Source: Bacillus methanolicus PB1 (GTDB lineage Bacteria > Bacillota > Bacilli > Bacillales > Cytobacillaceae). Taken from it: 64,000 bases of DNA. This document shows, in pieces, positions 25,798 through 33,688 of this stretch. The position numbers and the translations under genes were made by a program. Below the pieces are notes generated by a model. That model searched no databases and was not told where the DNA came from. It saw nothing but the letters and a program-made list of their open reading frames with translations. Position 1 is the first letter of the stretch; every line of letters starts with the position of its first letter. The stretch lies in the NCBI RefSeq assembly GCF_000262755.1, contig NZ_AFEU01000001.1, forward strand, positions 496,001 to 560,000. The letters run 5' to 3'.

Positions 25798-27078
25798 CTA
25801 TTTCTTAAGAACTTTTAAGGGGAATTTTTGAATTACTTTATTCGTTACTTTATGGACTATGTGAAGTTCAGCACCGTCCAATTTCTTCAACTCATCTTCT
25901 TCAAAGGTATAGTAAATGTTTTCATATCCATTTGTGTTAATAAATTTAATATTACTATCTAAACTTTCAATATAAATTGTCCCATCCGTTACCATCTCTG
26001 AGTTAACGGTCCTTGCCTCATACACTTTGCTAGAACTATCAACAATTATATATTTATATTGATTATTCTTTTCACTAGGGTCTTTATCAAACCATGATGC
26101 CATGGTAATTGTATAGTTACCTAGTAAACGTGCTCCAAATGATTCGTTATAAGAAATATCTACAATTGCCCCGGCACCCAAATCACCTATTCTTTTCCCT
26201 TTGAAAGTCTCACCATATTCACTTTTTACTTCATAAGGATAATTGCCATTTACATACTTTGCACTACCTGCAATTGAACTTGCTTTGGTTGAACTACTTG
26301 TTTCACCAATGACTAAATCAACATTAGATATAGATTGCAAATATGCCATACTCCATAATACCCCTACCGCTATCGAAAAACATACCAATGAAAATAATTT
26401 ATAAGCATACCCTGGACGTTTAACATTTGAATTTCTAATAGATTTAATTTTTCTAGGAGTTCCAATTTCTTTTTCCCAATCCAATTCTAATGTGAAGAGC
26501 CCATGGACACGTGCTGTAGTTCTTGCATTACTATCATTTGTAATAAAGACTACCTTTTCTCCTTTTTTGGCTTTACTTAAATAAGAACCAACTATAACAT
26601 CATCATTTGAATCCTTGTCTAGTCCATATCCTTCAATTTCATTCAAATCATACCTAATAATTTGAACTTTATTTTCTTTATGTAAAGAAGAGATTGTTTT
26701 TAAAACAAATGCAGCATCCTTACTAATTTCCTCTTGACGATCTTTAATTTTATCTAATTCCTTTCTTACTTTATCACTAATCATAACATTTGCATTTTGA
26801 ACCACTGATGATATTATATTTGGATAATCTAGTAATACATTCGTATCAAATGCAATTGAACACTTCGAAACTTGACCAAATACTTTTGAAGCCCGAATGA
26901 TGCTCGCTTCGGAAAATTTGTTATTATGAAATGAATTAGGCTTGTACCCATTATTTCGATTAAACTTTTTTTTCTTCTTTGAACGTTTTCTTCCCTTCTG
27001 TAAAAAAAACAAAGTTAACACTATTAATACAATAAATATCCACATTAATAGATTAAATAAACTCTGTATCTGTCCCAC
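25798..27078 (-). CDS. Membrane-bound PIN-domain protein with external C-terminal domain
   Basis: 426 residues; GTG start with AAGGGAG 7 bases upstream. Order: membrane segment (residues 8-28), very basic linker (KGRKRSKKKKKF), PIN ribonuclease domain (about 70-205) with its acidic set visible (AFDTNVLLDYP, KDSNDDVIVG, VFITNDSNARTTA), second membrane segment (about 228-248), then a 175-residue domain with no Cys. The basic linker puts the PIN domain inside and the C-terminal domain outside. The PIN part resembles the N-terminal PIN of PhoH2/YlaK-type proteins. A nuclease joined to an external sensor is unusual; the ligand is unknown. Confidence 0.8.
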   Translation of the reverse strand: MGQIQSLFNLLMWIFIVLIVLTLFFLQKGRKRSKKKKKFNRNNGYKPNSFHNNKFSEASIIRASKVFGQVSKCSIAFDTNVLLDYPNIISSVVQNANVMISDKVRKELDKIKDRQEEISKDAAFVLKTISSLHKENKVQIIRYDLNEIEGYGLDKDSNDDVIVGSYLSKAKKGEKVVFITNDSNARTTARVHGLFTLELDWEKEIGTPRKIKSIRNSNVKRPGYAYKLFSLVCFSIAVGVLWSMAYLQSISNVDLVIGETSSSTKASSIAGSAKYVNGNYPYEVKSEYGETFKGKRIGDLGAGAIVDISYNESFGARLLGNYTITMASWFDKDPSEKNNQYKYIIVDSSSKVYEARTVNSEMVTDGTIYIESLDSNIKFINTNGYENIYYTFEEDELKKLDGAELHIVHKVTNKVIQKFPLKVLKK

Positions 27079-27190
27079 TACGTTTCTCCCTTTCTTACTT
27101 TATTTTTCCAATTATATTATAGCAGTAATGAAATGCTTTATATATTTTATTCGTCTTTTATAACATTTTTTTACTTAATACAGGAAAAAG

Positions 27191-27222
27191 AAAAGCCCGT
27201 ATATTATAATAAACGGACTTTT
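27191..27222 (-). terminator. Rho-independent terminator
   Basis: AAAAGCCCGT and ACGGACTTTT type arms (about 10 bp, one mismatch) with T-rich ends on both strands, downstream of the gene at 27326-27586. Confidence 0.7.
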
Positions 27223-27325
27223 CTAAATACTTTTCCTCTTTGTGCGGCAATGCCAATATTTTTTAAATGGAGACTTGAGCATCTTTACTTTATTATTCAT
27301 ATTCCTTTATAAAAATAATATTTTT

Positions 27326-27586
27326 TTACATACGGGTTAATTCACACAAAAATAATGTCTCTTTTTCAATCTCAAATTTAGAAAAGTATAATTGTTGTAG
27401 GTACAACTTTGCATCATTAATATCATCTAGGATATCACCTTGTAGCATTTGGAATCCTTCATCTACAAAAACAACTCCCACCCCAGCAGCATATCTTTGT
27501 TTACCATCCTCCTCAAACTGAATAATTGTATATCTAAAACAAATACCATGTACGAACAAGTCATGTTCAAAAATAAATTTTGACAT
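27326..27586 (-). CDS. Hypothetical protein, 86 residues
   Basis: Unrecognised soluble protein. AAGGGAG lies 8 bases before the ATG at 27586; an ATG 6 bases earlier is in frame. Predicted beta-rich (FEHDLFVHGICFRYTIIQF) then helical. It may bind another element protein, but nothing in the sequence shows a role. Confidence 0.6.
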   Translation of the reverse strand: MSKFIFEHDLFVHGICFRYTIIQFEEDGKQRYAAGVGVVFVDEGFQMLQGDILDDINDAKLYLQQLYFSKFEIEKETLFLCELTRM

Positions 27587-28159
27587 AAACATCTCTCCCT
27601 TCTTATACACTTTAAATTGAATATAAGAAGGGCATTTCCTTTTTTTGAATTAAAATTCTACTTTATTTTTGAAGTTGTTTAATGTTTTCCACTCTTGATA
27701 ATAAACAGAGATTTTCAAAATAAATTCGATAATTATTACCTATAGTTTAATCTAGTGGCTAAATTTAGCGATTTAACTCTAAATAAAGCCGTATTCAGCC
27801 TTATAGATTAAATGTCGTTTATAATCATTTTTTCTTTAATTTATCCATTTTATTTCATACCTACTATTTATTTTTGTTATATAGTAGGTGATTTTTTTCG
27901 GAGATTTATTTTTCTAATTTTTATCGAAAATTCATTTTTAAACTTGAAGAAATCTTGATAATTATAAAACATAATTATTCATATCAATTATTAACAAAAA
28001 TGAATCGTTTGCAGGGATATTATCAACCTATTTATATATCCCATATCAACGATTCATTTTTATTATTAATGATTACTGTTCATAATGACTAATTAAAATT
28101 ATTGTATTCTATTAAATTTATTTATCAGTGATTATATCCTTTTTTGAGGAAGAATAGAA
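27587..28159. other. Long AT-rich non-coding region with a large palindrome
   Basis: No supported gene. It contains a large inverted repeat: AAAAATGAATCGTT (27996-28009) and AACGATTCATTTTT (28048-28061), 14 bp perfect, with an inner GGGATAT / ATATCCC pair. The RNA or cruciform would be about 66 bases long. Not a standard terminator. Confidence 0.55.
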
Positions 28160-28187
28160 AAAGAGGAGCAGGTTATTGCTCCTCTTC
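28160..28187 (-). terminator. Rho-independent terminator
   Basis: AGAGGAGCA / TGCTCCTCT stem with a loop containing the stop of the decayed gene at 28173, followed by a T run on the minus strand. Confidence 0.8.
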
Positions 28188-28440
28188 TAATCTAATACTC
28201 TTTATCTTTCCCTTCGGTTTCTTCAATGTATCGTCAAACATTGCCTCGCTGTGTGGCTTAATTACATTGTGGTAGAAGTCTAACCCTTTCGTTGCTTGTT
28301 CCTTTGCTTCTTTTAGTTGTCTAGTATATTCATCTCCTATTTAGTCCTTGTATGGCTGTTCGGTATTGGGCCAAGGACTGTCTTTGGTGGAGCCTTGCTG
28401 TCTTTTGTGCAATATTTTAACTGTTTTGCTGACAACTAAC
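28173..28440 (-). pseudogene. Decayed gene with internal stop
   Basis: One frame reads DSPWPNTEQPYKD, then a TAA, then IGDEYTRQLKEAKEQATKGL and on to a natural stop within the terminator hairpin. No ATG or ribosome-binding site supports the downstream part alone. It looks like a soluble element protein of about 90 residues broken by a nonsense mutation. Family unknown. Confidence 0.5.
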
Positions 28441-28527
28441 TAATCGCATGTATACTCTTATATTCTAACAATTAATCTCCTTTATTTCGTAGATAAAAAA
28501 AGAAAAACAGAGGAAAAAATCCTCTGC

Positions 28528-28932
28528 TTACATAAGTGCTACTTCTTCTAATGCGTCTAATACTTCTGTGAGTTCTTCTTCGTCAACGAAGTATTCACTT
28601 AACACTGCAACTCCAAATCTGTACATATCAACTTGATTATGAAAACATCTAAAGTTATACACTTTCTTTCCTATGTGCTGATTCCTTCCTCCAATTGTTC
28701 CCCGTTCTATTTTTTCCATTACTGCATTTTTATCAACTAAATAGAAGAAATAGATATTCTGAAAAGACGGATTGAGGAGGGTCCAGACTGGTGGCTTTGC
28801 TTTTGCAAATACAACATAATAATCTCCAACAAAGTTAATGTACGAAGAATCTTCCCACTCGTTCCATTCATTTTCAAAGAACAGTCTCAATTCTGCACTA
28901 ATTTTATTCTTATCTTTCTTTTGTTCACTCAC
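28528..28932 (-). CDS. Hypothetical protein, 134 residues
   Basis: GTG start overlapping the stop of the preceding small gene (GTGA), with an upstream AAAGGGGAAA. Soluble, aromatic-rich (YYVVFAKAKPPVWTLLNPSF), with an acidic C-terminus. Not recognised. Overlap with the gene at 28929 indicates translational coupling. Confidence 0.7.
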   Translation of the reverse strand: MSEQKKDKNKISAELRLFFENEWNEWEDSSYINFVGDYYVVFAKAKPPVWTLLNPSFQNIYFFYLVDKNAVMEKIERGTIGGRNQHIGKKVYNFRCFHNQVDMYRFGVAVLSEYFVDEEELTEVLDALEEVALM

Positions 28933-29063
28933 GCCGATTTCCCCTTTTTCTTTTGTTTCTTGATTTCAAAATACTTTTGAAGTACAAGTTCAGAAATAAT
29001 ACTTGCTACTGCTTGTGAAGATAAATCCTTTACTGTCACTACTTTTTCCTCATTGGCTTTCAT
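28929..29063 (-). CDS. Small protein, 44 residues
   Basis: ATG preceded by GGGGAGGAACACACT. Sequence begins MKANEEKVVTVKDLSSQAVA and ends in a run of lysines. Its TGA overlaps the GTG of the gene at 28932. Start signal and coupling make it a convincing short gene. Confidence 0.65.
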   Translation of the reverse strand: MKANEEKVVTVKDLSSQAVASIISELVLQKYFEIKKQKKKGKSA

Positions 29064-29182
29064 AGTGTGTTCCTCCCCGTTTTTCTTAGTAAATATTACA
29101 GGATACATTTATACACGCACATTTGTTCTCCTTGCTTTTTATAAAAATTATTCTTTCTTTATCTATATCTTGACCTGCCAAT

Positions 29183-29311
29183 TCAGCAATAGACTGTATA
29201 TCTACACTGTGTTGCGCTAAACTTCTTACAGTATCCGAAGAGTGTCCATAAAAGCCAAATTAACATTGAAACAATATATCCAGTAATAAAATTATCTGTA
29301 TCAATAGGCAT
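29183..29311 (-). CDS. Small protein, 42 residues, possibly frameshifted
   Basis: ATG preceded by GGGGAGTGATTAAT. It begins MPIDTDNFITGYIVSMLIWL with one hydrophobic segment. A different frame downstream (GHSSDTVRSLAQHSVDIQSI, then ELAGQDIDKERIIF) also looks coding, so the original gene may have been longer and disrupted by a frameshift near residue 22. Confidence 0.4.
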   Translation of the reverse strand: MPIDTDNFITGYIVSMLIWLLWTLFGYCKKFSATQCRYTVYC

Positions 29312-29358
29312 ATTAATCACTCCCCAATGATTTTATATTTAGCAGATTCGATAAGAAT

Positions 29359-29805
29359 TCATTGGCGAATTTTAAAAAATATCTTGCCTTTTCTGCTGTC
29401 CATTAATTCCAGATAATAGTTTATGAAATAGAACCAGTAATAACATCCAAGAGCAAGGGCCGTTGCAATATAAAGACTGATTAAGACATTATTTGTTATG
29501 ATATAAGCAAATCCCACAATCACTGACCAAAAGACCCCAATCGATATTACTATCTTTATTTTATGAATTTTCGAAATTATTTCGATGTGATCGTTCTTTA
29601 AAAGAATCAACTTAATTAAAAACCTATCACACAGAAGCCCACCTAAAATCAGTAATATTACGGCTGATACAATATATTGCTTCAAAGACAATTGAAAATA
29701 CTTAAGGATCATTGGATAAAATGCCAATAGAATAAATAAGTACATGAACAAATTTACAGAAATCATTACAAACCTATGCCATCGCTTTATAAAAATTTGA
29801 TCCAT
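29359..29805 (-). CDS. Membrane protein, 148 residues
   Basis: Four hydrophobic segments in two pairs separated by a short basic stretch (LKNDHIEIISKIHKIK). ATG at 29805 with GAGGAG 10 bases upstream. Topology recalls the protein at 20301-20768. Unknown function. Confidence 0.65.
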   Translation of the reverse strand: MDQIFIKRWHRFVMISVNLFMYLFILLAFYPMILKYFQLSLKQYIVSAVILLILGGLLCDRFLIKLILLKNDHIEIISKIHKIKIVISIGVFWSVIVGFAYIITNNVLISLYIATALALGCYYWFYFINYYLELMDSRKGKIFFKIRQ

Positions 29806-29976
29806 ATTCTTGCTACTCCTCATTTTTCAATTATTTTAACGCGCATTAAAAAAATTTTCCCTAAATAAGTTTAGCACTTTCAATATTCTCAAATAATTAC
29901 ATAACCTGATACCCTCTTGCCATCTTATTGCTAGGTAAGTGGAGAACCACCTACCTAGCATTTTTAGCATTAGTAA

Positions 29977-30390
29977 TTATTTTTTGTACTGTTCTTCTAC
30001 TGCAACTAATTTTTTAACTGTATCAGTTCGTAATTGAAGTTCTTTTATTTTTGTTGTTCTCTTAAACAATGGTTCTATAAAATCCAAAAAAACAAATTCT
30101 AAATGTTTTATCTTTTTACAATTACAATAATCCCCGTATCCACCGGGATACATATACAAAATGTGATAAAAATCTTCACCCATAATGTCAATCTTAAATA
30201 TCTTCCAACTATAATTCTCAAAATTATCTTCAAGTAATAGTTGTACAGAAAACTCACTATCAACAATGTTTTCAATGTTTTCTGAGATATCAAATTTGGT
30301 AGCAAGATGGCTCAAAACAGTGTGATCAAAAACCATTTCCTTTGAAAGATTATAATTTGATAAAATTTCTTCCTTGTTCATTCTTTTCAT
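29977..30390 (-). CDS. Hypothetical protein, 137 residues
   Basis: ATG at 30390 with GGAGGAG 7 bases upstream. Soluble, with a YPGGYGDYCNCKKIKHLEF segment near residue 90. In-frame codons further up have no ribosome-binding site. Not recognised. Confidence 0.65.
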   Translation of the reverse strand: MKRMNKEEILSNYNLSKEMVFDHTVLSHLATKFDISENIENIVDSEFSVQLLLEDNFENYSWKIFKIDIMGEDFYHILYMYPGGYGDYCNCKKIKHLEFVFLDFIEPLFKRTTKIKELQLRTDTVKKLVAVEEQYKK

Positions 30391-30953
30391 AAAATATCTC
30401 CTCCTCTTCATTGAAGTTCTACATATCTTCTTCAAAATATTCATTAGATCGATTGACACTTAAGATAAGTGCTGTTTAAAGAAAATAAATTGATGTTAAT
30501 TTAATTACTGATAGAGAAAATCCTGCCTAAGTTAATAAATTATTCCTTGTTTTTAAAAGTTTTAAATCTAAATCAATACTGTCATCTCTCTCATTACAAG
30601 ATGAACTACATATCCGACTTTAGTTAATGCTTTTTTTGCATAAAAAAATCTCCTCCTTAGAAATAAAAATAGATAATATAAAAACACACATAATACTAGG
30701 AGAAGTAAACACTTTATAAAAAGTACATACTAATCCCTGAAAATTCCCAAATGTATTAAGTGTATTTTTTCTTTATCTATTTTATTAATAAGAAAGAGAT
30801 ATATATAGAAATAATAATTTAGATTTATCCCTGAAGATAATGTTATAAAAGTATAAAAGAGTATATAAATTTAAAAAATATATATTGATTTGAAAACAAT
30901 ATACTATAGAGAAGAAACTTTGTAAAGGACCAAATTAAAAAAATAAAGTTAAT
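30391..30953. other. AT-rich spacer without recognised gene
   Basis: About 560 bases of very AT-rich sequence with many stops in all frames. I see no gene, RNA gene or strong terminator. Confidence 0.4.
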
Positions 30954-31055
30954 TCACTGTTGCTTAATAACCTTAAAATTCTTTTTCTTTTTGGCTTTTT
31001 CCATTCTTTTTATATACTCATTTATAAACTCCTTCCAATCTACATCCTTAGTCAT
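30954..31055 (-). CDS. Small basic protein, 33 residues (paralogue B)
   Basis: Begins MTKDVDWKEFINEYIKRMEK and ends NFKVIKQQ. An AGGAGGG site lies upstream of the ATG. It aligns along its whole length with the small gene at 17284-17388, including MTK-x-VDWKEFI and NFKVIK, although the flanking genes differ. Two diverged copies with intact ribosome-binding sites in one element indicate selection. Function unknown; a short basic amphipathic helix is likely. Confidence 0.72.
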   Translation of the reverse strand: MTKDVDWKEFINEYIKRMEKAKKKKNFKVIKQQ

Positions 31056-31140
31056 ATGTCCCTCCTAATGCTTTTAATTTTTAATATTTATGGCACCAAT
31101 TATATCATCTTTCTCTGCGTTATCTGTTATCACATACAAA

Positions 31141-31420
31141 AGCGAGAAATACCTATATATCGATAATTTTTCTTATAAAATCCATCTAAAATAATATCTT
31201 TCATTCCGATAGTATGTTATTTATTCACATTATTACATATATTGTAAAATATCATTTCTTTTTACAACCGTAAAAGTTCATACTTGATTATTTTATTGAA
31301 CAAACGAGAAATACCTATGTAATCATTATATTTCTCTTATAAAACCCTTCCAAAAATAAAGGATTCATTCCTATAATATGTTATTCATTCATTTTATTAC
31401 ATATATTGTAAAATATCATT
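31141..31420. repeat. Two direct copies of a ~118-base AT-rich repeat
   Basis: Copy 1 at 31141-31257 and copy 2 at 31302-31420 share CGAGAAATACCTAT, CTTATAAAA, TATGTTAT, and a long identical end (ATTACATATATTGTAAAATA and TCATT). They lie just upstream of the primase gene and beyond the start of the small gene at 31055. They may be a replication origin, a duplicated promoter region, or binding sites for an element regulator. Confidence 0.65.
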
Positions 31421-31555
31421 CTTGCCTATTATATAAATTTGACGATGAATAAATCTTTGCTTAAAGTGGATTTGTGGAATCTAGAAGACATTCATACTCT
31501 CCTCTTAATAGACCGTTCTTTTGAAGATTCCTTTTCTTGAAAGGAGAGGATGATT

Positions 31556-32986
31556 TTGAAGAATCAAGAAGCGATTTTAGAAAAATTAAAGGATTTGTAT
31601 GTTACTGTTCGACGCCGTTACATTAAACAAAATGATGATGGAACGTATACAACATTCATAAACAAAGAAGATAACAATGTATACAGTCTTTCAGACAATA
31701 TGCTCCTACAACACATTAAGCAAAAACATACTTATGGTGTTTTTGCTTCCACACATTCAAAATTTATTTGTTTCGATGTAGACATTCCAGATGCAAATGA
31801 TGCTAAGAGAACGGTTTTCGCCATTTACGAAGCACTTGAAAATTTCGGAATTTCTTCTGATTACGTTTTTACAAGTTTAAGTGGCAGTAAGGGTTATCAT
31901 GTAGAAATATTCTTTGATAAAGTTATTCAAAATGATAAGTTAGAAGTTTTTTTCAATCATATTATTAAATCAGTATCACAATTACTAAACATGAATCTTT
32001 ACGGTAAAATAGAGTTACGGCCAACAGAAAACAAAGGTGTTAAATTACCTTTAGGGAAAAATCTAAAAAACAAGAATAATGACAACGTTTGCTGGTATGT
32101 AGATATATTTGATAAGTTTAATCCAATTCCTTTTCCAGACTATATTCTAAATATAAAGAAATTTCCAAGTAAAGAATTTTATAATTTATTAAATAGAGAA
32201 TATGAACCTAAAACCTTTAAAAGAATTGTATTAACTTCTGGTATTAATAATGGAGATGAAATACTTACTATAGATGAACTAGAACAATTACACAAACAAG
32301 GTTTAACAGAGTGGGGAACTAGATATCACTCCCTTTGTAAACTAGCACGCTACTTTTTATCTCTAGGTTATACAGAAAAGCAATGTGAAGAAGAGTTAAT
32401 TCACTGGCTTTCATGGCAGATATTTTATAAAACACCAATTAAACAATGCCATAAGGATATTGCTAGGATTACTAGATGGACATACAGCCATAATTCAAAA
32501 ATAATTACTGCAAGAGAAACAATTACTATCTACGAATCTGAACTGCGTACTATTATTAATTCCAAAACGAAACAAAATGAAAAGTTAGTTTTATTTAGCC
32601 TACTATTACATTCAAAACGTTTCAGCGATCGAAATAACCATTTTTTTATGACTTACGATCAACTTCATAAAAGTTGTGATATATCTGTTGGTGCAGCATT
32701 TAATAATGTAAAAAAATTGTCCGAATCCGGATTTATAAAAATCGTCAGACAAGGAGAAAGGGTATCCTTTAAAGACTCATTTACTATCTTGCCAAACGTA
32801 TACAAAATTGAAATTAATAGCAGGAGCGGTAAAGAATTTAAAGTTAAAATACATTCAATATCAGAATATAAAACTCTATTTTTTCAATGTATTAAAGCCC
32901 TATATACATTAGATGAGTTAAAAATTTTATTAAGCAGGCGACAGTACGAAAACTTTCGTGAAGAGATACAACAAGTTAAATCTTAA
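31556..32986 (+). CDS. Archaeo-eukaryotic-type primase domain protein (element replication)
   Basis: 476 residues. The N-terminal third carries primase-superfamily features: KFICFDVDIPDAND (catalytic D-x-D), SLSGSKGYHVEIFFD, and IELRPTENKGVKLPLGKN. This resembles the TOTE/RepE-type primase of phages and conflict systems. The C-terminal third looks like a winged-helix DNA-binding part (DQLHKSCDISVGAAFNNVKK). TTG at 31556 has AAGGAG 9 bases upstream; an ATG at 31550 is only 3 bases from it. It probably primes or initiates replication of the excised element. The direct repeats upstream suit an origin. Confidence 0.75.
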   Translation: MKNQEAILEKLKDLYVTVRRRYIKQNDDGTYTTFINKEDNNVYSLSDNMLLQHIKQKHTYGVFASTHSKFICFDVDIPDANDAKRTVFAIYEALENFGISSDYVFTSLSGSKGYHVEIFFDKVIQNDKLEVFFNHIIKSVSQLLNMNLYGKIELRPTENKGVKLPLGKNLKNKNNDNVCWYVDIFDKFNPIPFPDYILNIKKFPSKEFYNLLNREYEPKTFKRIVLTSGINNGDEILTIDELEQLHKQGLTEWGTRYHSLCKLARYFLSLGYTEKQCEEELIHWLSWQIFYKTPIKQCHKDIARITRWTYSHNSKIITARETITIYESELRTIINSKTKQNEKLVLFSLLLHSKRFSDRNNHFFMTYDQLHKSCDISVGAAFNNVKKLSESGFIKIVRQGERVSFKDSFTILPNVYKIEINSRSGKEFKVKIHSISEYKTLFFQCIKALYTLDELKILLSRRQYENFREEIQQVKS

Positions 32987-33000
32987 AAAGCAAATAAACA

Positions 33001-33036
33001 AAAAAGCCCCTAGTTTTTATTATATGGGGCTTTTCT
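33001..33036 (+). terminator. Rho-independent terminator of the primase gene
   Basis: AAAAGCCCC / GGGGCTTTT with T run, just after the stop at 32986. Confidence 0.85.
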
Positions 33037-33143
33037 TCTGCCAAATTATACTATAAAGGTAAAACAAATAATATGATTGTTTTATGACTCACCTATAAAG
33101 GGAATTATAATGCTGGATATGAATTTATAAAGGAGAAAAATTC

Positions 33144-33557
33144 ATGACAGATAACCTTACATCGTCACAAAGAAGAAAAAACATGCAGGCTATTAAGTCC
33201 AAATCAAAATTGGAGGAACTCGTTGCTAAGGAACTTTGGAAAAGGGGAATTAGGTATAGACGCAATGTCAAGACTTTATTCGGGAAACCAGACATAGCGA
33301 TTAAAAAATATAAAATAGCAATTTTTATTGACTCATGTTTTTGGCACTGCTGCCCCCTTCATGGAAACATGCCTAAAAGTAACATTGAGTATTGGGAGAA
33401 AAAACTAAATAGAAATAAAAAAAGAGACAATGAAGTCAATTCTTTTTATAAGGAGAATGGATGGAATATACTTAGAATATGGGAACATGAAGTTAAACAA
33501 GACCTTGAATTAACTGTAAAAAAAATTATTGATGCAATAAATAATGCAAAAAAGTAG
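33144..33557 (+). CDS. vsr: Very short patch repair endonuclease (Vsr)
   Basis: 137 residues, the usual length. It nicks DNA 5' of the T in T:G mismatches made when 5-methylcytosine deaminates. Family landmarks: SSQRRKNMQAIKSKSKLEE at the N-terminus, catalytic Asp in GKPDIAIKKYKIAIFID, the zinc-site-like FWHCCPLHGNMPKSN, and WNILRIWEHE. AAAGGAG before the ATG. Vsr genes accompany C5-cytosine methyltransferases; the one here is at 46440-47540. It is convergent with drmB. Confidence 0.95.
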   Translation: MTDNLTSSQRRKNMQAIKSKSKLEELVAKELWKRGIRYRRNVKTLFGKPDIAIKKYKIAIFIDSCFWHCCPLHGNMPKSNIEYWEKKLNRNKKRDNEVNSFYKENGWNILRIWEHEVKQDLELTVKKIIDAINNAKK

Positions 33558-33688
33558 CATCTAGAAAAGATTGTTTCTACTCCTAAAGTTACAATAATAA
33601 AACTACTTACCTCAAAATGAGGTAAGTAATAAAAATAATTATGTCCGATGCCAATTAAATAAGCACCGGACAATCAATATTAAATAAT

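Noticed and set aside
29931-29958. Terminator for the gene at 29977
   Set aside because: CTAGGTAAGTGG / CCACCTACCTAG forms a good hairpin, but no T run follows it on the minus strand; I did not list it as a terminator.
31141-31420. CRISPR array
   Set aside because: Only two long AT-rich copies, no short palindromic repeats with unique spacers, and no cas genes in the window.
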